The translations under genes and the position numbers were made by a program. The notes below the pieces were generated by a model that saw only the letters and a program-made list of their open reading frames with translations, ran no database searches and was not told the origin of the DNA. 64,000 nucleotides of DNA from Chryseobacterium sp. E1 (GTDB taxonomy: Bacteria > Bacteroidota > Bacteroidia > Flavobacteriales > Weeksellaceae). The stretch spans positions 1,556,001 to 1,620,000 of the forward strand of contig CP078104.1 of NCBI GenBank assembly GCA_019203745.1, in the 5' to 3' direction. Below, in pieces: positions 11,653 to 20,507 of the stretch (position 1 is the first letter of the stretch; each line of letters starts with the position of its first letter).

Positions 11653-11685
11653 AAACCTAACAGGTTTTCGAAACCTGTTAGGTTT
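11653..11685. repeat. Intergenic palindrome with 15-bp stem
   Basis: The 15-base arm AAACCTAACAGGTTT is repeated in inverse after a TCG spacer. It lies between the mazG start and the terminator of the DUF5606 gene, so it is not needed as a terminator. It resembles dispersed palindromes common in Flavobacteriia. Confidence 0.75.
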
Positions 11686-11718
11686 TGGAATATAAACTCG
11701 CTATTACCTGCTGCCAGA

Positions 11719-11754
11719 AAAACAAAAAACCTTGTCCGGAAATTCCAGACAAGG
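11719..11754 (-). terminator. Terminator of the DUF5606 gene
   Basis: The stem CCTTGTC / GACAAGG has an inner GGA/TCC pair. On the minus strand it is followed by TTTTTTGTTTTT. It is 30 bases past the stop of the gene at 11784-12338. Confidence 0.75.
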
Positions 11755-11783
11755 CATTGTATTGTTAATTCAAATTGAATGAA

Positions 11784-12338
11784 TTATCCTTGCTTTTGTG
11801 TGCTCTTTGGAGCTGATTTTGCAGCGGAAGTAGCTTTTACTTTTGGAGCAGCAGGCTTTTCTGCTTTAGGAGCTGCTTTTTTAGCTTCTTTTTCTATGCT
11901 TACTTCTTCAGCAGGCTCGCCGTCTAAAGTTTCAGGTTCTGCTTTCACAAAGCTTTCAGGAGTAATATATCCTGCTTTCTGAAGGATGTTGTACCACTGA
12001 GCCAATTTCTTGATATCAGAAGCATATACTCTTTCAGTATCATAGTTAGGAAGAGAAGCTAACATAAATTCTTTTAAATCTGCATCTGAAGATTTGTGAG
12101 AAATGGTTTCCTTATAGTCGTTGTTTTTAGCAATATTTTCAAAAACTTCGAACAAAGGAACTTCCTTTTCAAATGTAAACATTGCGATATTATCTAATAA
12201 GCTTACCTGGCTTGAGTTCCCGATGCTTACTTTTTTCTTGTTGGTAACATCTTCAATGATGAATCCGTTTCTTAATTGAGAAACTAATTTGTAAAGTCCT
12301 GGTTTTCCAGAAATTGAAATTATTTTTTCTAACAGCAT
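11784..12338 (-). CDS. DUF5606 domain protein
   Basis: An intact protein of 184 residues. The conserved N-terminal part (MLLEKIISISGKPGLYKLVSQ, then FIIEDVTNKKKVSIGNSSQVSLLDNIAMF) matches the DUF5606 family, which I know only from Bacteroidota. Its function is unknown. The C-terminal 60 residues are low-complexity Ala/Lys/Pro/Glu. The ATG at 12338 is chosen because the family starts with MLLEKIISISG; the extra 11 codons upstream are AT-rich and unconserved in look. It is next to def and ruvX, an arrangement often seen in Flavobacteriia. Confidence 0.85.
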   Translation of the reverse strand: MLLEKIISISGKPGLYKLVSQLRNGFIIEDVTNKKKVSIGNSSQVSLLDNIAMFTFEKEVPLFEVFENIAKNNDYKETISHKSSDADLKEFMLASLPNYDTERVYASDIKKLAQWYNILQKAGYITPESFVKAEPETLDGEPAEEVSIEKEAKKAAPKAEKPAAPKVKATSAAKSAPKSTQKQG

Positions 12339-12413
12339 AATTTTATTTTTTGTAAATTCTGCAATCAGCACTAGCTTTTTGCTTTTTATTATCTCTTTTT
12401 GTCCTTGTTTAAG

Positions 12414-12986
12414 TTACTTTGGAAATCTCATTTTGTAACCGATGTTTACATCACCCTGAGAGATCTTAGTCAGTTTACCTTTTACCAGCTTTTTCTTCAG
12501 AGCGCTCAGGTGATCGGTAAACAGAATCCCTTCAATGTGATCATATTCATGCTGAATTACGCGGGCTCTAATATCGGAAAAAGTTTCTGTATGTTTCACA
12601 AAATTTTCGTCATAATATTCAATAACGATTGTACCCTTTCTTTTCACATCTTCTCTCACATCCGGAATAGAAAGACAGCCTTCATTGAACTTCCATTCTT
12701 CACCGGATTCTTCAAGAATCTGGGCATTAATGAAAACTTTTTTGAACTCTGCCAACTCATCTTTAATATCTTCATAATCCTCATCTTCTGCAAGAGGCGT
12801 CACATCTATTACAAACAGACGGATATCCAAACCAATCTGTGGCGCAGCAAGACCTATGCCATTTGCGCTGTACATGGTTTCGAACATGTTATCTATCAGT
12901 TCCTGTAATTCGGGATAGTCTTTATCTATATCTTTTCCCACTTTTCTCAAAACAGGATCCCCAAAAGCTCTTATCGGTAATATCAT
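12414..12986 (-). CDS. def: Peptide deformylase
   Basis: An intact protein of 190 residues that removes the formyl group from the N-terminal methionine of new proteins. All three family motifs are visible: GIGLAAPQIG (motif 1), EGCLSIPDV (motif 2, metal-binding Cys) and QHEYDHIEG (motif 3, HExxH-type with two metal His and the catalytic Glu). The length fits the family. The start overlaps the end of ruvX by four bases, so the two are translated from one transcript. Confidence 0.97.
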   Translation of the reverse strand: MILPIRAFGDPVLRKVGKDIDKDYPELQELIDNMFETMYSANGIGLAAPQIGLDIRLFVIDVTPLAEDEDYEDIKDELAEFKKVFINAQILEESGEEWKFNEGCLSIPDVREDVKRKGTIVIEYYDENFVKHTETFSDIRARVIQHEYDHIEGILFTDHLSALKKKLVKGKLTKISQGDVNIGYKMRFPK

Positions 12987-13399
12987 CTTAATCTTTGTTC
13001 TAAAAAATTCTGCAATATGATGGTTGCACTTACTTTATCTATTAATCCTTTTTCCTGCCTCTTTTTCTTATTTTTTCCACTTTGTGAAATAAAAAACGAA
13101 GCCATTTTGGATGTAAATCTTTCATCAAAACGGTGGACTGCAATATCCGAAAATTCTTTTTTAAATTCTTCAATGAATTTTAAAATATCGGTTTCTACTT
13201 CTGAAACATTTCCTTTCAGGTCTATGGGAAGCCCAATCACAACTTCATCTACCTTATTTTCGCTGAAATATTTTTTCAGAAAATCTATCAATAAACGGTT
13301 CTCCACAGTCTCCAGCCCACTGGCTATAATCTGCATATCATCCGTCGCAGCGATGCCACAACGGGCTTTTCCGTAGTCTATTGCAAGGATTTGTCCCAT
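12983..13399 (-). CDS. ruvX: Putative Holliday junction resolvase RuvX/YqgF
   Basis: An intact protein of 138 residues with an RNase H-like fold of the YqgF family, which acts in rRNA processing or junction resolution. Visible motifs are AIDYGKARCGIAATDD (first acidic strand), VVIGLPIDLKGNVSE, and RFDERFTSKMA with the conserved DER. It ends in LQNFLEQRLR. It overlaps def by four bases and is transcribed with it. It is divergent from sixA with about 115 bases between them. Confidence 0.95.
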   Translation of the reverse strand: MGQILAIDYGKARCGIAATDDMQIIASGLETVENRLLIDFLKKYFSENKVDEVVIGLPIDLKGNVSEVETDILKFIEEFKKEFSDIAVHRFDERFTSKMASFFISQSGKNKKKRQEKGLIDKVSATIILQNFLEQRLR

Positions 13400-13513
13400 A
13401 AGTCTGCAAATTTAGTAAAATTTACTGATTTTATTCATAACGCAGTTTTTTTATATAAATCATGTTTTATTCCATTATTTTTTTATAATTTTAATCTTCC
13501 AAAAAACAGATAT

Positions 13514-13988
13514 ATGAAGAGACTCATCCTCGTTAGACATGCAAAAGCGACTGGCCGGAAGAAACCGACGACTTTGACAGACCCCTTGCAGACAAAGGTT
13601 TGGAGGATGCTATGAACATGTCAAGATTCCTTAAAAACAATAATATTTCTATCGATCATTTTATATCGAGCCCGGCAGTGCGTGCCCTTAATACCTGTAA
13701 GATTTTTAATCAGACTTATCAGCTGAACTGTTCTACTGATCAAAAATTATATAATCCGTCAGAAAGAAGTTTTGAATCTGTCATCTATGATCTGGATGAT
13801 AATCTGGATTCGGTAGCCTTCTTCTCACACAATAATGGGATTTCCAATTTTGCCAATTCCATTTCTGAAGATATTTTTCATTTTCCGACCTGCGGAGTAG
13901 CCGGCTTCGAAGTAGACTGCAATTCATGGTCTGAGTTTGACGGTGCCAGAAAAAACTTCTGTTCTTTTATGAGCCTGGGAAAATATAA
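13514..13988 (+). CDS. SixA-type histidine phosphatase (frameshifted)
   Basis: A phosphoglycerate-mutase-like phosphatase of the SixA group, about 158 residues. The catalytic RHG-type motif reads LILVRHAK, followed after correction by SDWPEETDDFDRPLADKG. The SSPAVRAL block and the second catalytic His (FFSHNNGISNF) are present. The C-terminus, after adding an A near 13955, is ARKKLLFFYEPGKI, the usual end for this group. The other break is an A missing near 13545. Likely substrates are phosphohistidine or small phosphate esters. Its last 20 bases overlap the start of the archaemetzincin gene. Confidence 0.8.
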
Positions 13989-14860
13989 CCTTATCCCTAC
14001 TCTTCTTTATGCCATAGTCTTTATATTCTTTTTTCATGTCAGAAAAAGGAGAAGAGCTATTTTGAAACGATAGCGATCAATGATATAAAATTATCCTCCA
14101 CTCCCAAACCCGGAAGCTGGAGGTATAGCCACGATGAAAATTTTCAGAAATTTGAAGATTTTCAAAAATTAGAAAAAATTAAGCCTGAGCCATATAAAAA
14201 TATAATCTATCTTCAGCCGATAGGACAGTTCAATAAGCTTCAGCAAAAGCAAATAGAGCTCACAAAAGAATATTTAAAAATATATTTTCAGCTGGAAACA
14301 AAAGTTCTTCCGGTATTGACCAACGATATTTTCCCTAAAAATGTAAAAAGAACTGCTGATGAAGGACAGGAACAACTGTTGGCAGGTTATGTATTAGACA
14401 GTATCCTGATCAAACGCAAACCCAAAGATGCTGTAGTATTGATGGGAATCACAGAAAAGATCTTTTCCCAAAACCGGAATGGAACTATGTGTTTGGACTT
14501 GCTTCTTATGAAGATGGTGTAGGAGTAACTTCGATGTACAGATTTGCCGATAGTCAGTTAACAGATTCTAACTTCAATGAAAGTTTGTTAAGATTAATAA
14601 AAATCAGCTCACATGAGATCGGGCACATGTTTGGAATCAGCCATTGCCTGAATGCCAACTGTGTGATGAACGGAACCAATTCCCTTACTGAAACGGATTA
14701 TCATGTTGCCAGAGCCTGCTCACTCTGCCAAAGAAAACTAAATTCAAGTATTCATTATAAGCATAAGAAAAGGCTTATTGAGTTGAAAAATTTCTTTGAA
14801 AAGCAACATCTTAATACAGAACTTACATTAGCAAATCAGGATCTGAATCTTGTACAGTAA
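13969..14860 (+). CDS. Archaemetzincin zinc protease, lipoprotein form (frameshifted)
   Basis: The zinc signature SSHEIGHMFGISHC followed by CVMNG and two more Cys pairs (ACSLCQRKL) is the archaemetzincin pattern HExxHxxGxxHC-x4-C with a downstream CxxC. The N-terminus, once a T is added near 14035, is a signal peptide with lipobox FFFSC and then QKKEKSYFETIA, so the enzyme is predicted to be anchored to a membrane. The start MSLGKYNLIPT at 13969 overlaps sixA. A second break near 14468 is repaired by one A (ITEKDLFPKPEWNYVFGLASYEDG). Substrates are unknown. Archaemetzincins are better known from archaea and vertebrates, and bacterial ones are rarer. Confidence 0.82.
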
Positions 14861-14887
14861 ACCAGTATTTCTATTACTGACTGCATA

Positions 14888-14943
14888 TTCCCCTCTTCCG
14901 GAGGGGTGGCGAAAATTCAAAGAATTTTTGACGGGGTGGTTAG
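14888..14943 (+). repeat. Dispersed REP-like repeat, copy 1
   Basis: CCTCTTCCGGAGGGGTGG, a spacer, then TTTTTGACGGGGTGGTT. A similar sequence lies in reverse orientation at 39583-39632. It contains a small CCCTCTTCCGGAGGGG hairpin. Confidence 0.7.
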
Positions 14944-14979
14944 TTTAGGCTAAAGCCATTATCATTATAAAAATGAAAA

Positions 14980-14997
14980 AACGGGCTAAAGCCCGTT
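14980..14997. repeat. Short GC-rich palindrome
   Basis: The stem AACGGGC / GCCCGTT has a 4-base loop and follows an A run. It could act as terminator for the beta-lactamase-like gene on the minus strand (T run on that side), whose stop is 25 bases away. Confidence 0.6.
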
Positions 14998-15021
14998 CCT
15001 ATTGAGTATTTTTAATATTAT

Positions 15022-16563
15022 TTACTTCCTCTTCAAGTCCAGATCATCAAAATCAAAACTGAAATCCGTTACATCAGAAATTGCTTTCAACCTTGCTGAT
15101 TGTGCTTTGCCTGTTTCGTCATAATTAAAAACGATATAAGCATCTGCGTCATAGCTTCTGTCATCCCATTTGATAATGAAAGAATTATTAGAATAAGGAA
15201 GAAGTTCCCCTTTTAACCTTGGTGAGTTTTTGCATGAAATTCTATAGGTACTCCCCTGCTGCGCAATTTCTACATCTCCAAACCAGGCATCGTTATACGT
15301 TCCGGTAAACTGCTCTGTCTTCGGATGAAGTGATTTTTCTTTTTGAATGCTTCTGATTTTGCAAAGGCATCTTTCTTTTGCTTATCAAATTCTGCTTCCA
15401 TTTTAGACATTCTGTCCCCGTATGTCTTCAGCCAGTTTCTGTCTGCAACACCAAGGTAAGAGTCTTTTACGGTATTGGTAATCGTATTGAAAGCTGCTCC
15501 GGATTGCTGATTCGTTAACACTATGATTCCCAGTTTCAGATCAGGGATCAGAGTAAACTGGGTTACAGTACCGATCAGTCCTCCGGTATGCTGTACCTGC
15601 TTATGCCCTTTCACGTCGCTCAGGAACCAGCCTAAACCATAGCCATAAAAGCTTGTGTCGTAAGGATTCTTTGCTGCTACCCTGTCAGGAATCTGAAGAC
15701 TCCATAACTGCTGAACATTTTTATCTGAAACTAGTTTTTTACCATCTTTAGTGGTGAAATTATTCAACAGACATTCTGCCCAGGTCGTCATATCTTTAAT
15801 ATTACTCATGATCCCTCCTGCTGCATTGGCTGTTTCATTCCAGTCGTGAGGTACAGCAATGGCTTTTCCATCTACAGGAGCATGGGCATCAATTTTATTA
15901 GCGATTGCTTTCGCTCTGTTATAGCTTCCGAAACTGGATGTCATCCCTACCGGCTTCATAATTCTCTGCTCAATAAATTCCGCCCAGCTTAAACCGGAAA
16001 CTCTGTGGATCACCTCACCGGCTACAATGAACATAATATTGTTATAATCCAGTTTTGTTCTGAAAGGGTTTTCCGGTTTCAGGTATCTTACATTGTGAAC
16101 GATATCATTCACAGTTAAGTTTCCTCCCTCAGGAAAAAACATAAGATCTCCCTGTCCCAATCCTAATCCTGCTCTGTGGGTAATCAGGTCTTTTACGGTC
16201 ACATTTTGGGAAACGTACGGATCGTACATCTGAAATTCAGGAATATATTTTGAAACTTTATCATCCCAGTTCAATTTTCCTTCATCAGCCAAGATAGCTA
16301 GTGCTACACAGGTAAATCCTTTGGAGTTGGAGGCAATACCCACCAGTGTATTGTCATCCATAGGCTGTCTGGAAGTAAGAGAACGTACACCAAACCCTTT
16401 GGAATAGGTTACTTTTCCATCTTTTACAATTCCTACCGACATTCCCGGCACGTCAAAGGTTTTTAAAGTATTTTGGATAAGTTCATCCAGCTTTTTTTCT
16501 TCAACCTGCGCATTAGCCAATCCTACGGTCAAAGAAAAATGAAAAAGAAAATTTCTGTTTCAT
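15022..16563 (-). CDS. Serine beta-lactamase-like hydrolase (frameshifted)
   Basis: A class C/penicillin-binding-type serine hydrolase of about 513 residues with a signal peptide (MKQKFSFSFFL, rebuilt). Catalytic motifs: SNSK in GIASNSKGFTC (S-x-x-K), YNN in LDYNNIMFIVAGE (Y-x-N) and HTGG in place of KTG. A C-terminal extension of about 110 residues (FTGTYNDAWFGDVEIAQQG, ending DLDLKRK) is a separate beta-rich domain typical of this family. Two breaks: one base near 16535 in the signal peptide and one near 15337. The family includes esterases and peptidases, so resistance to beta-lactams should not be assumed. Confidence 0.82.
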
Positions 16564-16653
16564 TGTTTTTTTAATTTTCCCAAATTTAATAAATATGGTG
16601 CTAACTTTGCAGCGTAAAAAATTTTGTTATTTTCATCAATCAGCCATTATCCT

Positions 16654-17128
16654 ATGAAAAAATCTGTCTGCATCTTTTTAATATCTTTTTCTGCTGTCGG
16701 TTTTATGAAAAGTCAGGACAGAACTTCTGATCCTTTACTTCTTCAGACATGGAATCTGAAAAGTATGGACACTTATATTTATACCTACGAAAAGCAGAAG
16801 GCTTTTGAGAAAAAAGACAGGGACTAAGGTTTCAGAAAAACGGAAAGATTACAGGGAATCTGGAAAGCTCTCCTTTCAGATTTGATACGCAGGAAAATAT
16901 TCCTTCTAAAAATATAAAGTTTGATCTGTATATCGGAGCATGGAAAAAGTTTCTGATACAACGGTGAGTCTTCTGTTCCCTTCCAATGCCAATATGAACG
17001 GCACATTTGTCATTTCAAAACTGACGGAAAATGAATTGAAGCTGAGAAAGGTTTTCAGTGCAGAGACAGAAAAAAACTGGATTCTATACGCAGAACAAAA
17101 GATATTTCTTACTAAAAAACATCATTAG
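16654..17128 (+). CDS. Small secreted protein, possibly lipocalin-like (frameshifted)
   Basis: A signal peptide (MKKSVCIFLISFSAVGFMKSQ) is followed by about 135 residues with alternating strand pattern: LLQTWNLKSMDTYIYTYEK, LRFQKNGKITGN, SVSLLFPSNANMNGTF, ENELKLRKVF. This resembles the short lipocalin-like proteins of Flavobacteriia, but no motif is decisive. Breaks near 16826 and 16943 are needed to keep one frame. It sits just after the divergent beta-lactamase-like gene. Confidence 0.5.
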
Positions 17129-17166
17129 TTAAAGCTTCTTTATATTTGCAGTCTAAAAAATTAAAA

Positions 17167-17615
17167 ATGAAACTAAACAGATTATTTGCATTATTCTTAC
17201 TGGTGATAAGCTGTAATTTATATTTTTCTCAGGAAGTGACCATCAAAGACGATAAAGTTTTACTGGATGGGAAACAGATCCTGAAAGCAGAAAAGATCAA
17301 CGCAGCTCAATATTCATTTTTTTCGATGAAGGATGATGAGGAAGTTCTCCTTTACCGGTATATGGATAATGAAACCCCAAGATATGTAAGTGATGATTAT
17401 TTCATCCTCAATTTCCTGACCGAAAAAACAAAAGTAGAGTCTACAGATATGGCCAAAATTGCCAATTTTATGAATTCTAAAAAGGAATGGAGAAACTGGT
17501 AAGATGGCTGCTGAAAGAAAGAGTCATCAATCATGACGGAGAACTGAATGCTGAGCGTGTAGCTGTTTTCAAAGATAAATATCACGAAAATATCACCGAA
17601 AGAACGCTTAGGTAA
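17167..17615 (+). CDS. Secreted protein of unknown function (frameshifted)
   Basis: About 149 residues with a signal peptide (MKLNRLFALFLLVISCNLYFSQ). The mature part starts EVTIKDDKVLLDGKQILKAEK, a motif I recognise from many small uncharacterised Flavobacteriia proteins. One A missing near 17495 hides the tail WLLKERVINHDGELNAER and the end ITERTLR. Its stop overlaps the start of the phosphodiesterase gene by one base, so the two share a transcript. Confidence 0.65.
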
Positions 17616-18112
17616 TGACAAAGATTCTTCTCCTTTCCGATTCCCATTCCTATATGGATGACCGCATTCTGGAATATGCTTCTCAGGCCGATGAAGTATG
17701 GCACTGCGGGGATTTCGGGAGTCTGGATGTCATTGAACAACTGGAAAAAATAAAACCTTTGAAAGGCGTTTACGGAAATATCGATAATGCCAAAATTCAG
17801 GCTGAATTTCCGGAAGTCAACCGTTTCTTTTGTGAAAATCTGGAAGTTTTAATGATCCATATTGGTGGCTATCCCGGAAAATATACTCCATTAACCAAAA
17901 AAGAGATTGCAGAGAAAGCTCCTAAATTATTTATTTCAGGGCATTCACATATTTTGAAAGCCATGTATGATGAGAAAAATAATCTGCTTCACCTGAATCC
18001 TGGGGCCTGCGGAAAACAGGGCTGGCACAAAGTGAGAACGATGATGCGGTTTGTAGTGGATGGTGAAGAGGTCAAAGATCTGGAAATTATTGAACTGGGG
18101 CCAAGAGTGTAA
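17615..18112 (+). CDS. YfcE-like metallophosphoesterase
   Basis: An intact protein of 165 residues. It is a calcineurin-like phosphodiesterase of the YfcE/MJ0936 group, cytosolic, with metal-ligand motifs LLSDSHS, HCGDFGS, YGNIDN, IHIGGYPGKYTP and ISGHSH. The last block and the length are as usual for the family, and in vitro these enzymes cleave phosphodiesters. The ATG overlaps the stop of the preceding secreted protein. Confidence 0.9.
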   Translation: MTKILLLSDSHSYMDDRILEYASQADEVWHCGDFGSLDVIEQLEKIKPLKGVYGNIDNAKIQAEFPEVNRFFCENLEVLMIHIGGYPGKYTPLTKKEIAEKAPKLFISGHSHILKAMYDEKNNLLHLNPGACGKQGWHKVRTMMRFVVDGEEVKDLEIIELGPRV

Positions 18113-18206
18113 CGGGTGAGAGGGCGTGAAAGTTTGAAGCTTGTCTTCATACCTTTTACTTTCTACCTTTGTACAAATATTGGGTTCAGATAAGTCTTAA
18201 AAAATT

Positions 18207-18700
18207 ATGAAGATCGGCGATAAGGTTTCGGTAGTAGATGAAGATTTAAGCGGAGTGGTCACTTCCGTGAAGGGAAATATTGTTGTTTTTAAAGATGAAT
18301 ACGGCTTTACCCATCAATATCCGAAAGAAAAACTGGTTCCGAAAGATGCTGATCTGTATGAAAATATCAGGATCGTAAAAAAGCAGAGCCTAAAAAAATT
18401 ATTTCTAAGAAACATCAGAAAAATCATTTGGTTTTAGACCTGCATTTTCATAATTTGGTAAAGAATCCTGATGACTATGACAGCTTCGAAAGATTGTTTA
18501 TTCAAAAAGAAAAACTGATTGAAGTGATTGAGTTCTGCAGAAAGAATCACCTGAAGAGATTGGAAATTGTTCACGGTATTGGTGACGGAACTTTGCAGAG
18601 AATGGTGCGGGATGTGCTGGAAAGCCAGGTTAATATTGATTTTTATAATAAGGAAATACTTCACCATCAATCAGGTGCGGTAATGGTAGAATTTCACTAA
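18207..18700 (+). CDS. Smr/MutS-type domain protein (frameshifted)
   Basis: About 164 residues. The N-terminal part (MKIGDKVSVVDEDLSGVVTSV) is a small beta domain like that of DUF2027 proteins. The C-terminal part is an Smr domain, with LDLHFH (LDLH motif) and IVHGIGDGTLQRMV (HGxG loop), expected to bind or cut nucleic acid. One A missing near 18385 splits the two in the raw reading; adding it gives KKAEPKKIISKKHQKNHLVLDLH. DUF3822 follows 18 bases later on the same strand. Confidence 0.85.
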
Positions 18701-18718
18701 ATTTGCAGGAATTGAAAT

Positions 18719-19435
18719 ATGAACGTACTTAATTTACTTTTTACCAAAGACGGACTGATCTATCAGATTGTGAAAAACAAGAGCATTCTGGAAGAAAAGT
18801 CTTATTTCGTTACCGAAGAAACTCCCGCTGATCTTATTGATGCAAAACTTGATGAAGTTCTTATCAGGCAGCGATTTGATGAAATTCAGGTGATTTCGGC
18901 ACTGAATCATTTTACACTGATGCCGGAAGGTTTTTCCCAGCATGATACAGGCTTTGACCTTATTGCCTTCAATGCTCCGGCAGACCGTGAGAAAGAAGAG
19001 CTGATGCTGTCTATCAATAAAAAATACGGAATTCAGTTTTACTATACTTTCCCTAAAGATTATTACAGAAAAATAAAAGAGCTGGCCCTGCCCGTTCATT
19101 TCAATTTTTCCGGTGAAAAGTTTCTGAGCTCCATTAATAATAAGAGTAATAAGGAGATTCATATCAACCTTTATCACAATCAATGTGAGTTTTTTGCCAT
19201 TGATAACAGGAAAATTATTCTTTATAACAATCTGGATGTCAATTCGGAGGTTGATTTCCTATATTTCATTATGTTTACCCTAAGCAAAATAGGCTTTGGT
19301 ATCAATGAAACCAGCTTTTATGCTTATGGTGAAACAACGGAAAACGAAACCTTCATATCCGAACTTCAGAAATTCGTTAAAAACCTGAAAATTGTTTTTG
19401 ACAATATTCCCAATAAGAATTTTATACTTAACTAG
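18719..19435 (+). CDS. DUF3822 family protein
   Basis: An intact protein of 238 residues. The sequence MNVLNLLFTKDGLIYQIVKN, NHFTLMPEGF and HINLYHNQCEFFAI fits DUF3822, a Bacteroidota family distantly like actin/ASKHA-type folds, with unknown role. In this phylum it is often next to rsmD, as here. There is no signal or membrane segment. Confidence 0.88.
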   Translation: MNVLNLLFTKDGLIYQIVKNKSILEEKSYFVTEETPADLIDAKLDEVLIRQRFDEIQVISALNHFTLMPEGFSQHDTGFDLIAFNAPADREKEELMLSINKKYGIQFYYTFPKDYYRKIKELALPVHFNFSGEKFLSSINNKSNKEIHINLYHNQCEFFAIDNRKIILYNNLDVNSEVDFLYFIMFTLSKIGFGINETSFYAYGETTENETFISELQKFVKNLKIVFDNIPNKNFILN

Positions 19436-19447
19436 GTTGCAGGCCGC

Positions 19448-19496
19448 AGGTAATAGGGATTAGATCCCGTACACTGTCACCTGAAATCTATTACCT
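19448..19496. repeat. Short inverted repeat between DUF3822 and rsmD
   Basis: AGGTAATAG and CTATTACCT (9 bp each) flank 31 bases. It lies between two genes on the same strand, and there is no T run, so it is not an obvious terminator. Confidence 0.5.
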
Positions 19497-19512
19497 AAAC
19501 CCTACGAAAAAT

Positions 19513-20090
19513 ATGTTCAGAATAATATCCGGAAAATGGAAAGCAAAAAAATTGCTGCACCTAAAAACTTTGAAGTGCGGCCAACCACTGATTTTGCTAA
19601 AGAAGCATTATTCAGTATTCTGGAAAATAAATATGATATGCAGTCGATTTCCGTGCTTGATCTTTTCGCAGGAATCGGGTCTATTTCCCTGGAATTTGCT
19701 TCCAGAGGATGTCAGGATATCATGTCTGTAGAAATGAATCCAAAGCATACAGCATTTATCAATTCTACCGCTTCAGAACTTGACATGGCACTTCAGATCA
19801 ATGTACAGCGAGGTGATGTATTTGACTGGCTGAAAAAATTCAGAAATAAAAAATCTTTCGAGATCGTTTTCTCAGATGCTCCTTTTGAAATGGAAGAGAA
19901 AAAGTACTATGAGCTGATCTCACTGGTTTTAAACAATAAATACTTAAAAGAGAACGGAGTTCTTATTGTGGAACATCAGAGCCGTATGAAGCTTGAACAC
20001 CCCAATCTGACCGATACCAGAAAATACGGAAACGTGAGTTTCAGTTTTTTGAACCGAATAAAGAAGATAATCAGGAACTTTAATTCCTGA
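19513..20090 (+). CDS. rsmD: 16S rRNA (guanine-966-N2)-methyltransferase RsmD (frameshifted)
   Basis: About 192 residues. The N-terminal MFRIISGKWKAKKIAAPKNF and VRPTTDFAKEALFSIL blocks are those of RsmD, and the SAM-binding motif is DLFAGIGSISLEFASRG. The catalytic motif reads SDAPFEM where most families have DPPY or DPPF. It methylates G966 in the small ribosomal subunit. One A is missing from an A run near 19552, so the first 13 codons are in another frame. Confidence 0.93.
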
Positions 20091-20106
20091 TTATTTTTTT
20101 GATTTC

Positions 20107-20423
20107 TCAGGAGCGCTTTTCCCCAATCTGTAATGGCTTCCAATACCGGAAGCAGTGTTTTCCAAAATCCGTTAATGTATATTCAACCATTAAAGGCGGC
20201 TTTTCTGTAAATACCTTCCTGTCGATAATATGATCTTCCTCCAGCTGCTTAAGCTGAAGACTCAGGGTTCTTTCTGTAATCGTAGGGATCACTTTCCTCA
20301 GCTCATTATATCTTTTCGCCCCGTCTATCAGGTGATATAAAATAACCGCTTTCCATTTCCCTCCTATAAACCGCATGGTTACACTGGTACAGCAAGGGTA
20401 TTTTTATTATCAATTGTATACAT
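20107..20423 (-). CDS. HxlR-family transcriptional regulator (frameshifted N-terminus)
   Basis: About 105 residues. A winged-helix regulator with the family pattern MRFIGGKWKAVILYHL, RYNELRKVIPTITERTLSLQLKQLE and YTLTDFGKHCF. With one A added near 20399 the start becomes MYTIDNKKYPCCTSV, giving the N-terminal cysteine pair that in this family can sense electrophiles or redox change. It is divergent from a nitroreductase gene, and a perfect inverted repeat in the gap is the likely operator for both. Confidence 0.88.
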
Positions 20424-20505
20424 TTTTATACTATCATTTTTTACCGTTATTGCAAAGTTAATAAACTTAAATTAATTTTGTAACTATAAAAATGATAGTA
20501 TAAAA
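20424..20505. promoter_or_regulatory. Twin operator of the HxlR regulator
   Basis: An 18-base perfect inverted repeat: TTTTATACTATCATTTTT at 20424-20441 and its complement at 20488-20505, 46 bases apart. Each arm touches the start of one of the two divergent genes. This fits a regulator that represses both itself and the nitroreductase. Binding is inferred, not shown. Confidence 0.75.
20450..20480 (+). promoter_or_regulatory. Promoter of the nitroreductase gene
   Basis: TTG at 20450-20452 and TAATTTTG at 20473-20480 have 20 bases between them, matching the Bacteroidota -33/-7 pattern. The start of transcription would fall at about 20487, at the edge of the right operator arm. A minus-strand TAACTTTG at 20453-20460 could serve hxlR. 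Confidence 0.65.
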
Positions 20506-20507
20506 TT

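Noticed and set aside
15022..16563. Antibiotic-resistance beta-lactamase
   Set aside because: The motifs fit a broad family of esterases and peptidases; KTG is replaced by HTGG and a C-terminal beta domain is present, so a resistance claim would go beyond the sequence.
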